A program made the position numbers and the translations under genes. 31,969 nucleotides of DNA from assembly GCA_963831235.1 (NCBI GenBank), contig CAWHPS010000039.1:1-31969 (forward strand). Reading direction: 5' to 3'. The stretch is from CAWHPS01 sp963831235. Lineage in GTDB: Bacteria > Fibrobacterota > OXYB2-FULL-49-7 > JAEUSG01. Each line of letters starts with the position of its first letter. Position 1 is the stretch's first letter. The notes beneath the pieces were generated by a model, which made no database searches, was not told the DNA's origin, and saw only the letters and a list, made by a program, of their open reading frames with translations. Positions 1 through 7,779 of this stretch are shown in pieces.

Positions 1-2486
1 TCACTATAACCTATCATTATTTGATCAGTTGATTTGCAGATTGGATTCCCGCTATTTTATTTGATGGGATGCAATTCGACATTGCATCTGGTCAACCTTT
101 ACCCACATTGGATGGTCACGATGAACGAAGTTGTATTGCAGTCGATTCTTGGAACAGACAAGCGCAATCCATATTTGCATGTTCTCCGTCGTAAAGACAC
201 GGACAAGCTGGAAGTTTACTATGGGGCACAGCGTCTGGAGACGGTGGTTGATGATAAGGATCACATCAATATGGGGCCTGTTTGGGCAGGCTCTACAATG
301 CGGGATTAAAACGAGAAGCGTTATCGAAGGTTTTTGATGTGGATCGCAAGACGATGCAGCGCTGGGGGAAAGCCCTTCTGATGCCGGATGCGGAGGCATC
401 GATTCAAGCATTGCGGTCGCGCTATGATCCGCGTAAATTGACGGCGGAAGTGCGGCGGTTTGCAGAAGTTAGATTTGAGTATATATACCCTAATAATCGT
501 TATAGCTACAGCAGCCGGATACCTCAGGAGATTTATAAGACATTCAAGGTAGCACTTAGCGCTGAGAGTCTGCGTCCTGTTTTTGCAGAATGTAAACGGA
601 GGATGTCTGCCAGTACCAGCGCTAAAAGCAAGGATGACGATGGCGATTCTGGAACTGTTGAACAGGAGGCGGATAAGCGTGGAGGCGGTATAGCACTCCC
701 TCCAGAAACATGTAATAATAGAATTGAACATGACCAGATTCAGGAGCCTGCCGTGGTACCGATTGTCCGCTATATACATCATGCAGGAGTCCTTCTCTTT
801 TCCTGTTGGCTCATCCGTCTTCAAGGGGTGCATGAGAAAGGCGTATTGTTGAAGCAGTGGCTTGTGATGGTGCTGCTTGGGGCTGTGAACATAGAGCAGG
901 GCAAATATGTGAGTTGGGATAGCCTGGAGACGTTTCTGGGAAGGACGGTTCGTGGAACGGTAGAGCAGCGAAGAGCTCTCGGGGAAATCGGACAGAGCCT
1001 TGGGGCGGAAGCTGTTCTTAGGCTAAATGCCGAGGTGACATGTGTTGCCAAATGCAGTGATTTCTACTATGACCCGCACACGCTGCATTACACTGGGATG
1101 AAGAAGATTCTCAAGGGATGGTGTTCCAATATTCGATGGGCTGACAAGGCGCTGCATTGCGATTATATCCACACCAGCGAAGGGATGCCGGTGTATGTGG
1201 AATACGCGGACAATTATCAGGATTTGCGTGAGCGATTCAAAACGGTGATTGGTAATTTCCGACGCACGGTTGATATGGATCCGAGTTGCGTGATAACCGT
1301 GGCTATGGATCGTGGGGTTTATGGTCATGAGGTGTTTGAGTCGGTTAAGGCTGATCCGTTTCTGGAACTGGTCACATGGGAGAAGGGGTTTGTCGCGGAG
1401 AGCTTTGACGAAAGCAGGCGTAGCGGCTCGTATGAGCTTGCGCGGCCGAGGAATAATGCCTCCGATGTGCAATTGTATCGGTTTTCCTATATCGATGAGA
1501 AATGGCCAAAGGATTCGTCTATACGGCGGCTGGTGGTACAGGCGATAAATCCACAGGGGAGATGTATCGTGGTGAGCATTCTCACTACCGATACCAAGCG
1601 CGACGCCAAAGAGCTGATCCGGCTTATGTTCCGGCGATGGATACAGGAGAACGACTTCAAGTATCTGGACAAGCACTATGGCATCAATCAGGTCACCAGC
1701 TATGCCAGCATTGCCTATGAAGATTTGAAGTCGACATTGACTGACAAGCAGATGGAAAGCGCTGAAACAAAGGCGCTTCTTTCAGAGCGTCGGGAGTGCG
1801 AAAAGGATTTGCTGCGATTACTTCACAAAGAGCATAATCGTGACAATCGGGTTATGCAAGCCCGGGCATTGCTTGACGTGACGGATAAAAAGATCGAGGC
1901 CATCACAGCATCGACCACCTACTGCGCCACGAAGGAGCTTGTTGTTCTTCGCAAAGAGCGTTCGCGGCAAAAGGCAATTGTGACGCGGCTTGCAAAGCTG
2001 GATTATAAGGAAAAGAAGCAAAAACTTGATCAGCAGATTGCCGCGCTAAATGAAAAGTTGGCGAGTTGTAACCACAAGATATCGAAACTGGACTATCTGA
2101 TAACTCAAGGTTACGAATGCCTTGATACCAATAAAAAACGTGTGATGGACAGCATCAAGATTCTGGCGAGAAACATTTTCTATCAAGCGCTGGCGCCTTT
2201 CAAAAAGAACTATGACAATTATCGGGACGACCACGAGTATTTCAGAAGCCTGACTCATGCGCCTGGATTGTGGGTGGACGATGGTTCAACTGTAACCGTT
2301 TATCTCGAGCCGGCTCCGCATTTGTCACCGAAGCTTGAGCGGTGTTTTCAACAGGTTCTTGACGATTTGCAGAAATCGCCCTTGGTACTGCCAAATGGCT
2401 CAGGACGTATTTTCCAGATCAAATTGAGACCAATTGAGGGAATTGAACTTGCGGTCGCTTAACAGGAAATTGAGCGTTTTTAGTGA
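1..2486 (+). mobile_element. Insertion sequence with IS4-like DDE transposase, probably decayed
   Basis: The element holds one transposase reading frame, split by a frameshift. Bases 1-22 (beginning TCACTATAAC) match the reverse complement of 2465-2486 (beginning TCACTAAAAA) at 14 of 22 positions, so these are candidate imperfect terminal inverted repeats. The true left end may lie before the window, so a target-site duplication cannot be tested. Directly after 2486 an open frame continues with no start of its own, as expected if the element landed inside a gene. The ends are inferred; the transposase content is clear. Confidence 0.65.
34..2462 (+). pseudogene. DDE transposase, frameshifted near residue 80
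   Basis: Two frames make one protein. The first (34-309, TTG start; ATG at 64 possible) supplies the N-terminus. The second (282-2462) supplies an HTH (VFDVDRKTMQRWG) and the catalytic part. Four Gs lie at 273-276; a fifth would join the frames without a gap as ...HINMGACLGRLYNAG.... The second frame holds the block DFYYDPHTLHYTG (candidate first Asp), AMDRGVYG (second Asp) and RRWIQENDFKYL, which resembles the IS4 Y-R-E-K signature. Residues about 475-620 are Lys/Glu/Leu-rich and probably coiled coil. No slippery heptamer is visible at the shift, so mutation or a sequencing indel in the homopolymer is likelier than programmed frameshifting. The IS family is uncertain. Confidence 0.8.
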
Positions 2487-2488
2487 GG

Positions 2489-2845
2489 TCTGATCTTGGG
2501 GCGGCATTAATTCCGTATCATCATATTTTTATTGAAGCTCAAGTAAATTCAGTATTATGGGTTGGGTATAATGACATTTCCATCGGTTGGCAACAGCCAT
2601 CAGAAAATTCTGCTATAAGAGTAAGCGGTGGGATCGCAAATGGCTATTCTAATAATCCCGCCTCTGGACATTCTTGGAAAGGGTACATTGCAGAATTAAG
2701 CTATCAGCAAGGGTTTAACAACATCCATTGGTTAAGCTGGCAATTTGGCGGTTGTTTTCTTAAAGGCACTTGGGATGAAGAATACACGAATAAAAGTGCC
2801 TCTTCAATTAATTTCTGGTATGCTTTGACATGGAAATTATTTTAG
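2489..2845 (+). pseudogene. 3' remnant of a gene interrupted by the IS (outer-membrane-like)
   Basis: The frame is open from the IS edge to a stop at 2845 and codes about 118 residues without a convincing start; the only nearby one, GTG at 2483, lies in the candidate IS end. The sequence alternates polar and aromatic or hydrophobic residues and ends in ALTWKLF with a terminal Phe, as in outer-membrane beta barrels. I do not recognise the family. The next gene begins 7 bp later and may have been in the same operon. Remnant status is inferred from position; the barrel idea is weaker. Confidence 0.5.
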
Positions 2846-2852
2846 GTAAAAT

Positions 2853-3068
2853 ATGAAAATATTCGTCATTATTCTTATTGTTTCTTCTTCGTATGGTTGG
2901 GGAAACATTTCTGATACCATTAACAAAATCTCAGATTTAAACCTTCTTTATAATATTGCAACAAGCGAAAAGGAAAACATTGGATTGGGTGTTGGACCTC
3001 GGCTTGGAACAAAGTTAATGTCAGGAATTTGCGGGAAAAGTTCTGAGGCAGTGGCGAATTTGCGGTAA
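2853..3068 (+). CDS. Small secreted protein, possibly truncated
   Basis: A 71-residue frame opens with a signal-peptide-like segment (MKIFVIILIVSSSYGWG) and is followed by a Gly-rich stretch (IGLGVGPRLGTK). It starts 7 bp after the upstream remnant, with AGG at 2845-2847 as a weak ribosome site. The C-terminal part (GKSSEAVANLR) loses the character of a secreted protein, so the gene may have been cut or frameshifted about 100 bp before the tRNA. No family is recognised. Confidence 0.4.
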   Translation: MKIFVIILIVSSSYGWGNISDTINKISDLNLLYNIATSEKENIGLGVGPRLGTKLMSGICGKSSEAVANLR

Positions 3069-3118
3069 ATTAAAGTCTTTTTCTGTCCTGTGTTGACACG
3101 CTCTTTTAAAAAAACCGT

Positions 3119-3147
3119 TTGAGATTTATTCCACAAGAACTTATTTT
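3119..3147 (+). promoter_or_regulatory. Promoter of the original tRNA-Thr gene (left copy)
   Basis: TTGAGA at 3119-3124 and TATTTT at 3142-3147 are separated by 17 bp; the tRNA half starts 21 bp after the -10. The block AACTTATTTT around the -10 recurs at nearly the same distance before the right, functional tRNA copy. After integration this promoter drives only a half-tRNA. Confidence 0.5.
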
Positions 3148-3165
3148 GTAATGGTTTAAAAGTTG

Positions 3166-3205
3166 ATGCCAAAGTAGCTCAGTTGGTAGAGCAATTCATT
3201 CGTAA
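3166..3205 (+). repeat. Left attachment repeat (40 bp)
   Basis: These 40 bases are identical to 16594-16633. They hold two bases upstream plus the first 38 nt of a tRNA-Thr gene, up to and including the anticodon loop (CATTCGTAA). The sequences diverge at once on the right (AAGCC here, TGAAT there). This is the pattern of attL/attR flanking an integrated element. The crossover lies somewhere within the repeat. Confidence 0.85.
3168..3205 (+). pseudogene. tRNA-Thr 5' half, orphaned by integration
   Basis: Acceptor 5' strand (GCCAAAG), D arm and the anticodon 5' stem and loop are identical to the intact tRNA-Thr(CGT) at 16596. The anticodon 3' stem, T arm and acceptor 3' strand are missing. 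It cannot fold as a tRNA. It is the chromosomal 5' part left behind when the element inserted. Confidence 0.85.
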
Positions 3206-3257
3206 AAGCCAGATCAAATCACGATTGCGCGTAATATAAGCGAAGTTCCATTTTCCA

Positions 3258-3291
3258 AGTCACCATCGGGTCATCATCAGAACCGGTAAAC
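3258..3291 (+). promoter_or_regulatory. Left arm-type integrase site (candidate)
   Basis: Two 10-bp units 11 bp apart (AGTCACCATC at 3258-3267, GGTCATCATC at 3269-3278) are followed after 5 bp by CGGTAAAC (3284-3291). The right end carries the same order: GGTCATCATC twice, then CGGCAAAC (16456-16488). Identical sites inside both att repeats are what a tyrosine integrase needs for its arm-binding domain. Function is inferred. Confidence 0.6.
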
Positions 3292-3327
3292 TTGATCCTT
3301 TTGATGAAATTTGTTTATAAAAAAGGA

Positions 3328-3345
3328 TATTGATCGCTTGTACAA
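3328..3345 (+). repeat. 18-bp direct repeat, copy 1
   Basis: TATTGATCGCTTGTACAA occurs here and at 3463-3480, 135 bp apart, inside a 400-bp stretch (3206-3605) with no convincing gene. The last part (TTGTACAA) is palindromic. This may be a replication or regulatory repeat of the element; the role is unknown. Confidence 0.7.
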
Positions 3346-3402
3346 CGATAAGATTGTGCATCGGAAAAATGGAAAGGTTAGTCCGTTTGGGTAGACGAAA
3401 AT

Positions 3403-3424
3403 CATAGTTTCGGTTGAAACTATG
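3403..3424 (+). other. Perfect 9-bp stem-loop between the 18-bp repeats
   Basis: CATAGTTTC and GAAACTATG pair perfectly around the tetraloop GGTT. There is no T tract after it, so it is not an ordinary terminator. It lies between the two 18-bp repeats in a gene-poor stretch, so it may be part of a small RNA or a replication structure. Confidence 0.6.
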
Positions 3425-3462
3425 AGACCTATGGGTTATGAGAATCGATTGACATAATGCGC

Positions 3463-3480
3463 TATTGATCGCTTGTACAA
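3463..3480 (+). repeat. 18-bp direct repeat, copy 2
   Basis: Exact second copy of the 18-mer at 3328-3345. Downstream, GGCGCAC is repeated twice around 3513-3533. Nothing coding is convincing here on either strand; the minus-strand frame 3260-3628 translates these repeats and looks like noise. Confidence 0.7.
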
Positions 3481-3605
3481 GCAGAAGATCAGGGTCTTGA
3501 ATAATCGAAGGGGCGCACCTGAGAGGCGCACGAATCGCGGAAATGGGGTGTTGGCATAGGAATTCTCTTGCTCTTTTGAATATTGAATGACTGATTTTAT
3601 CCGGC

Positions 3606-3893
3606 ATGATTACCATGCCACAAAACATTCCTCCGCTCTACTCCACCGAAAATATTCCGGTCGAAGATAAAATTGTCTATCAAAGATGGATTCATCCCTT
3701 TGTATCTGGATTCTTCTGGCTCATTGTTGAATATGATCAGGCAAGTCAGATCGCGTTCGGATATTCTTGTCTGGACGATCCAATGAATGCGGAGTGGGGA
3801 AGTATTTACATTCCTGAACTACTGGATAATGGCGCAATGATTGACCGCTCTTTCAAACCGACTCCTTTCAAACAGCTTCATCTTTTCTCCTAA
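3606..3893 (+). CDS. DUF2958-like protein
   Basis: The 95-residue product follows the pattern of DUF2958: a start like IPPLYSTE, then WLIVEYD, a YSCLDD block, EWGSIYIPEL, and a closing Phe-Lys-Pro segment (RSFKPTPFKQL). DUF2958 proteins are common on plasmids and integrative elements, and their biochemical role is not established. The start could be ATG 3606 or ATG 3615; neither has a good ribosome site. It is the first gene inside the left end of the element. Family membership is pattern recognition, not a search result. Confidence 0.6.
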   Translation: MITMPQNIPPLYSTENIPVEDKIVYQRWIHPFVSGFFWLIVEYDQASQIAFGYSCLDDPMNAEWGSIYIPELLDNGAMIDRSFKPTPFKQLHLFS

Positions 3894-3933
3894 TCTTCCG
3901 CAACCTTTCCAGTCTTTTATATCAAAATAACTG

Positions 3934-3962
3934 TTGTCTCATCTTGTAAATAGTTGTATAGT
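3934..3962 (+). promoter_or_regulatory. Sigma70-type promoter for the small-gene cluster at 3997
   Basis: TTGTCT (3934-3939) and TATAGT (3957-3962) are spaced by 17 bp and lie 35 bp before the ATG at 3997. A ribosome site (AAGGAG, about 3982) follows. It probably drives the co-directional genes 3997, 4312 and 4577. Confidence 0.6.
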
Positions 3963-3996
3963 TCCCCTAAGGGTGCAATAACAAGGAGACGATCAG

Positions 3997-4299
3997 ATGA
4001 AAACAAAGAATTCAAACACGGTTCCAGAATCAGAACATTGGATTTACGTAGATAATCACCTTCCGACGGACATCTATTTCGTAAAAACCGTTCAAAGCGT
4101 CAAGACCCTCCGCGAAATTCGTAAAATCTTCACGATTACAGAACAGGGAATCATTATCAATCACGGTTTGATCGTTGAACAGTGGAAGAACCGGATTTCA
4201 AAAGGAAATACACGGTTAGAATCTCGTTTAAACCGTGAGAAAATAAATCTGGGGTTCAACATCAGGAAATCTTCGATCTTCGATTCTAACGGTTTCTAA
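3997..4299 (+). CDS. Hypothetical protein, 100 aa
   Basis: A good promoter and an AAGGAG ribosome site 10 bp before the ATG support this as a gene. The product is soluble, with no membrane segment, and Lys/Arg-rich in its second half. Its middle reads TLREIRKIFTITEQGIIINHGLIVEQWKNRI, which is helical and basic, so nucleic-acid binding is possible. I do not recognise it. It starts a cluster of three small genes that ends in an HTH protein. Confidence 0.55.
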   Translation: MKTKNSNTVPESEHWIYVDNHLPTDIYFVKTVQSVKTLREIRKIFTITEQGIIINHGLIVEQWKNRISKGNTRLESRLNREKINLGFNIRKSSIFDSNGF

Positions 4300-4311
4300 A
4301 CGGGTTAAAAT

Positions 4312-4560
4312 ATGGAACATTACCTTATTGTAAATATCCCTTTCGAAATCGGAAGAATAAGGATTTTCAGATTATTCGGAAACCGGAATCAAGTATTCGA
4401 AAGGATGAAAATGGTGATACTTAATGAATTTAACGAAAGTGCTAATCTGGATGAACAACTGGAATCCAAAGGATACACGGTACATCAGGAATCCGGGATC
4501 ATCTTCAATGAAGATAACGAATGGAAACTTGTTCCAGAATCGGAAATCATCAACCTTTAA
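4312..4560 (+). CDS. Hypothetical protein, 82 aa
   Basis: A small acidic protein begins 12 bp after the preceding stop and ends 16 bp before the next start, so it fits an operon. It has no clear ribosome site, so translation may depend on the upstream gene. No domain is recognised. Confidence 0.45.
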   Translation: MEHYLIVNIPFEIGRIRIFRLFGNRNQVFERMKMVILNEFNESANLDEQLESKGYTVHQESGIIFNEDNEWKLVPESEIINL

Positions 4561-4576
4561 ACAGAGGAGGTCTCAA

Positions 4577-4894
4577 ATGTCAGTGAAGAAGAAAACCACA
4601 GTGAAGAAGGAGAAAGAACCTGCTCACCTTGTAACGCAGGTCAATCTGGATCACATCCAATGGACGGCGGGACGTTCCCGGCGCTCATACAGTGAAGCGG
4701 ATGGAATCGCATTTCTCAAGGATACAAAGGACATGACCACAGATCAGCTTACCGAAAAGTACGGATTGAAGAAAAGTAGTCTGTATTCGAGGATTTCCAA
4801 TACGAAGAAGCGATTCATTGAAAGAATCCGCGAAGGGAACAATGAATTGTTTCAGAAGCTCCAGTCCGAAGGGCTGCTGGTGGAGAAAGGATAG
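4577..4894 (+). CDS. Small HTH DNA-binding protein
   Basis: The ATG at 4577 follows AGAGGAGG at ideal spacing; the longer upstream frame is not needed. The 105-residue product has a Lys-rich N-terminal tail (MSVKKKTTVKKEKE), then a segment around residues 35-80 (TTDQLTEKYGLKKSSLYSRI) that looks like a helix-turn-helix, followed by a basic helix. A decayed paralogue lies at 5812-6020. It is probably a regulator of the left module. The family is not recognised by name. Confidence 0.7.
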   Translation: MSVKKKTTVKKEKEPAHLVTQVNLDHIQWTAGRSRRSYSEADGIAFLKDTKDMTTDQLTEKYGLKKSSLYSRISNTKKRFIERIREGNNELFQKLQSEGLLVEKG

Positions 4895-5089
4895 AGCGAA
4901 TAAACCTATTGTAAATTACAAATGGTACCGGTGAGGTAGATGGCGCCGTAGTATGGGGTAAGAATGTGCTCATCATGTCAATATTATTATTTTGGACATA
5001 ACCGAAAAAGAAGCGGCAACGCAAAGACTTTAAACAGAAATTATTAATTCCACACTATTAATGAAACGTTACCATGTGAACACTTTGAA

Positions 5090-5614
5090 CTAATTTAAAA
5101 TTACATTTCCAACAATAACCATTCCTAAATAAAAAAAGAAACTCGCTATACGTCCAGATGAATAGTTTGTATAATCCTTATAATTTGCACCTTCTTGGTA
5201 GCCGAAGTTATAGCATTCAAAATCGGTTCTCGGAATATCGGAAGGAATTGAATCCGGTGCAGCATAATCTTGAAAGTCACAAAATCTGTTGAAATACTTT
5301 TCACCTGGCTGTTTATCAGAAAATAAATGAGCAGGAAGTGTTGGTAAAAATGTTAACATTGTTACAATAAAATATCGTCGTGAAGAATGCTCTTCCAATG
5401 CAGCATATCTTCCAGCAATCCTTGCTGTGTTAACATCTTTACATGAACCGTTAAAATAGGTAGAGGGATAAGAATCCATTGATCTATCGGGATCATAACA
5501 TTCACTATAAAATGAATCAATTTGAACTACTGATTCTCTTAAAGAAGATGAGCAAGACGTCAAACAAAGTAAGATTACTGCATATAAGAATAATATAAAG
5601 GTTCGGCATCGCAT
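5090..5614 (-). CDS. Putative lipoprotein with C-terminal membrane segment
   Basis: The chosen start (ATG at 5614) has AAAGGTGGAG just upstream, which favours it over GTG 5623. The N-terminus is a lipoprotein-type signal ending VILLCLTSC followed by SSS. The 174-residue product then has several Cys residues and a C-terminal hydrophobic helix (FFFYLGMVIVGNVILN). It is the only minus-strand gene in this part of the element and separates the HTH gene from its decayed copy. Possible surface or entry-exclusion roles are guesses; no family is recognised. Confidence 0.6.
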   Translation of the reverse strand: MRCRTFILFLYAVILLCLTSCSSSLRESVVQIDSFYSECYDPDRSMDSYPSTYFNGSCKDVNTARIAGRYAALEEHSSRRYFIVTMLTFLPTLPAHLFSDKQPGEKYFNRFCDFQDYAAPDSIPSDIPRTDFECYNFGYQEGANYKDYTNYSSGRIASFFFYLGMVIVGNVILN

Positions 5615-5752
5615 ATTCTCCACCTTTCTGATTATGATTTACAAAATAATGGAAAAGCAATTCGCGCACCATTTGGAAATAATATTTTATTAATTTTTAA
5701 CTCCTCTATTGTTATAAACTTATCGGCAGAACAATAAGTATGTATTTAAAGA

Positions 5753-5772
5753 CTGCGTAATGCCTTACGCAG
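5753..5772 (+). promoter_or_regulatory. Palindrome upstream of the decayed HTH copy
   Basis: CTGCGTAA and TTACGCAG pair perfectly around TGCC, and a third TTACGCA half-site follows at 5799-5805. Three half-sites within about 50 bp just before an HTH-protein relic look like an operator, though a hairpin is also possible. Confidence 0.45.
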
Positions 5773-5811
5773 TTGAACGGCATTTTCTGCATCATAGGTT
5801 ACGCAATATGC

Positions 5812-6020
5812 TCGTACAGTGAATCTGATGGAATAGCGTTCCTTAAGGATACAAAGGACTTATCCACGGATCAGCTTACCGAAAAGTTCAAGCTCAAACC
5901 CTCATCTTTGTATTCGAGAATTTCAAACACAAAACGAAGATTCCTCCAACAGATCCGCGAAGGGAACATGGAATTGCTCACCAAGCTCAAGTCGAAGGAC
6001 TGCTGGCAGAGAAAGTATAA
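5812..6020 (+). pseudogene. Decayed paralogue of the small HTH protein
   Basis: The translated region SESDGIAFLKDTKDL...YSRISNTKRRF is a clear paralogue of the 4577 protein, but it lacks the Lys-rich N-terminus. One base is missing near 5993: restoring it gives EGLLAEKV and a stop at 6018-6020, matching EGLLVEKG of the intact gene. Before about 5810 similarity stops. It is a duplicate that lost its 5' end and its frame. The residual 98-residue frame (5773-6069) is unlikely to be functional. Confidence 0.75.
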
Positions 6021-6050
6021 TTCGGGTGACGAACCCCACAGAAGGTATAG

Positions 6051-6065
6051 CGACAGGGGTTGTCG
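6051..6065 (+). other. Short hairpin after the HTH relic
   Basis: CGACA and TGTCG flank a GGGGT loop. A T-poor tail follows, so it is a weak terminator candidate at best. Confidence 0.3.
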
Positions 6066-6143
6066 TTAACAGCTTTAACTCCTTTTCTTTCACAGGAAAC
6101 CATTTGCACCAAGAGAAAGGAAAAGATATAAATCCTCTTTTCT

Positions 6144-6180
6144 AAACCGGATTATTCCAATGATTGGAACAATCCGGTTT
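6144..6180. terminator. Strong terminator, probably bidirectional
   Basis: A 17-bp stem with a single mismatch (AAACCGGATTATTCCAA against TTGGAACAATCCGGTTT, loop TGA) lies 5 bp beyond the stop of the minus-strand recombinase. T or A runs lie on both sides. It should stop transcription of the recombinase, and also plus-strand transcripts coming from the HTH region. Confidence 0.85.
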
Positions 6181-6185
6181 TCTGT

Positions 6186-6992
6186 CTATGCGGCCTTCAA
6201 GACTGATTCCGTATGCTCTCTGTCAACGGACAGATAAATTGCCGTGGTTTCAATGGATTCATGTCCGAGCAACATTTGAACTGTTCGAATATCCGCGCCG
6301 GAACGAAGAAGATTCGTAGCGAATGAATGACGTAGAGCATGAGGATGAGTTCCAAGATGTTTCTTTACGATCAGTCTGACTTCGTTCGTACTCAACCGAT
6401 TTCCTTTCCTTGATGTAAACAATTCCTCTGAATTATTCTTCGGGTTTTTCCAAGTCAAGTATTCCTCAATCTCTTTTCGAATATGGTTCAAAGGAATGGA
6501 ACGAGTGACATTCCCTTTTCCGGTAATCTTTAATTCAGAGGAAAGAACATCGGAAACGTTCAGGGAAACTAATTCCCCAACTCGTAAACCAAGTTTAAGC
6601 ATCATAACGGAAAGTAACCAATTACGAGTTGATCCTATCCGTATTTTATCAAGAAGTAAATCGTAATCAGATTTACGGATTATTTCACGGTTGAAATCGT
6701 TTCTAACATGGATTAAATGGAGGTTCACTGATGGATTGGATAGAATCATCTGATTCTCAAAACAGAACGTAAAAAACCGTTTCAAACTTCCTTTCTGTCT
6801 GTTTTGGTAGGAAATCGAATATTTAGAAAGGGAAGATACATAGTTCAGGATTTGAATCGATTCTACCGCTTCCAAATCCGCTTTAACACCGATATAGTCA
6901 GCAAACCGATTCAAATCTCTTCCATAAGCCTCCCTTGTACTGACCACGGACACGGTTTTTGTGAATATTTCAATGCCTGATTGTAGTGTCAT
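6186..6992 (-). CDS. Tyrosine recombinase, XerC/XerD-like
   Basis: The ATG at 6992 has AAAGGAGG at ideal distance, so the product is 268 residues; the longer frame is not needed. A SAM-like N-terminal core-binding domain (about 1-100) precedes the catalytic domain. All six active-site residues are visible: R137 (GLRVGE), K159 (TGKGN), H218 and R221 (HALRH), H244 (LLGH) and Y253. It cuts and rejoins DNA through a 3'-phosphotyrosine. It lacks the arm-binding domain of phage integrases, so it may resolve multimers or integrate a simpler element. It is divergent from an HTH gene across a repeat-rich region (7032-7578). The strong terminator follows. Confidence 0.92.
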   Translation of the reverse strand: MTLQSGIEIFTKTVSVVSTREAYGRDLNRFADYIGVKADLEAVESIQILNYVSSLSKYSISYQNRQKGSLKRFFTFCFENQMILSNPSVNLHLIHVRNDFNREIIRKSDYDLLLDKIRIGSTRNWLLSVMMLKLGLRVGELVSLNVSDVLSSELKITGKGNVTRSIPLNHIRKEIEEYLTWKNPKNNSEELFTSRKGNRLSTNEVRLIVKKHLGTHPHALRHSFATNLLRSGADIRTVQMLLGHESIETTAIYLSVDREHTESVLKAA

Positions 6993-7200
6993 TTGAGCCT
7001 CCTTTGAATGTTCTCTATAAGTAAATATCATCTAAATAAGGACAAAAGTCAACAGCACTAACAACGTGGAAACCGCGCAGATACAGTTCAAAGGATTCCA
7101 CGAATGAAGGAGATTCGGTGTTCTCGCTCATTGAAGCAGTTCATGTACACGAACAGATCGACAAATCCATTCAATCCATACGAATTCATTCAAGGTTCAT

Positions 7201-7281
7201 GTTAAACAAGCACGTTTAACGGACTCTTTCAAGAGTTTAACAACATGAAAAACACATTTAACGAAGGACATTCCGTTTAAC
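7201..7281 (+). repeat. Iteron-like GTTTAAC repeats
   Basis: GTTTAAC or a one-base variant occurs at 7214, 7235, 7256 (ATTTAAC) and 7275, with steps of 21, 21 and 19 bp, and once inverted at 7201. A two-helical-turn step puts the sites on one DNA face. They sit in the 547-bp gene-free region between the recombinase and the HTH gene. Options are replication iterons, recombinase/Xis sites, or an operator array. Confidence 0.65.
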
Positions 7282-7451
7282 TACAACTCATTCGCACATT
7301 TACAAAGAGGAGTCAAATACATATAAACCAATTCAGTATTTCATGAGAAAAACAACATTGAACAAAGATTGAAACCCGTTACAAGCGGACTTTTAGGTGT
7401 CAAATCCCTTTTTAAAACGCTTCAAACGAGCTATAGCCGCTGTTGATGGGT

Positions 7452-7481
7452 TTGCTTGTCCTTGTGCTCTATTTCTATAAC
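7452..7481 (+). promoter_or_regulatory. Possible promoter for the HTH gene at 7579
   Basis: TTGCTT (7452-7457) and TATAAC (7476-7481) with an 18-bp spacer lie about 100 bp before the start codon. The match is moderate. Confidence 0.35.
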
Positions 7482-7578
7482 ATCCTTTCCTCCGTTGATA
7501 ATTCGAGAAGAAACTGAATTCCTATTGATTGAAAGTACCTGGATTGAAAAGAATTCAACTAAAACAGAAAGGAAAGCT

Positions 7579-7779
7579 ATGAATTCAAACAATCCCGATT
7601 ATCTCTCCATTAAAGAGGTTCAAGCCGCATACGGTTTACATCCAGCAACAATAAGAACATATTGCAATAAGGGTTTATTCAATTTCTGTAGATTGGGATT
7701 CCATGGTAAAATGTTTGTTGCCAAAAGTGACCTTGAAAGATACCTGACTGTTCCACCAAAGAAAGAAGGCGCAATATGA
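7579..7779 (+). CDS. MerR/excisionase-type HTH protein
   Basis: The ATG at 7579 follows AAAGGAAAG; 66 residues. YLSIKEVQAAYGLHPATIRTYCNKGLF is a MerR-like winged HTH typical of excisionases (helix_turn_helix_17 type), and a second basic strand (GFHGKMFVAKSDLERYL) completes the fold. It is divergent from the recombinase at 6186-6992 and likely its directionality factor or repressor. It overlaps the next gene by 4 bp (ATGA), so the two are translationally coupled. Confidence 0.75.
   Translation: MNSNNPDYLSIKEVQAAYGLHPATIRTYCNKGLFNFCRLGFHGKMFVAKSDLERYLTVPPKKEGAI

Noticed and set aside
273..290. Programmed -1 frameshift site in the transposase
   Set aside because: The frame codons there do not form an X-XXY-YYZ heptamer, and a one-base loss explains it.
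34..309. Separate 91-aa gene before the transposase
   Set aside because: It is the N-terminal part of the transposase; adding one G joins both frames exactly.
1023..1676. 217-aa minus-strand ORF in the transposase
   Set aside because: Shadow frame of the transposase catalytic part; the plus-strand motifs are clear.
3260..3628. Minus-strand 122-aa ORF
   Set aside because: It translates the 18-bp repeats and the hairpin, has no ribosome site, and resembles no protein.
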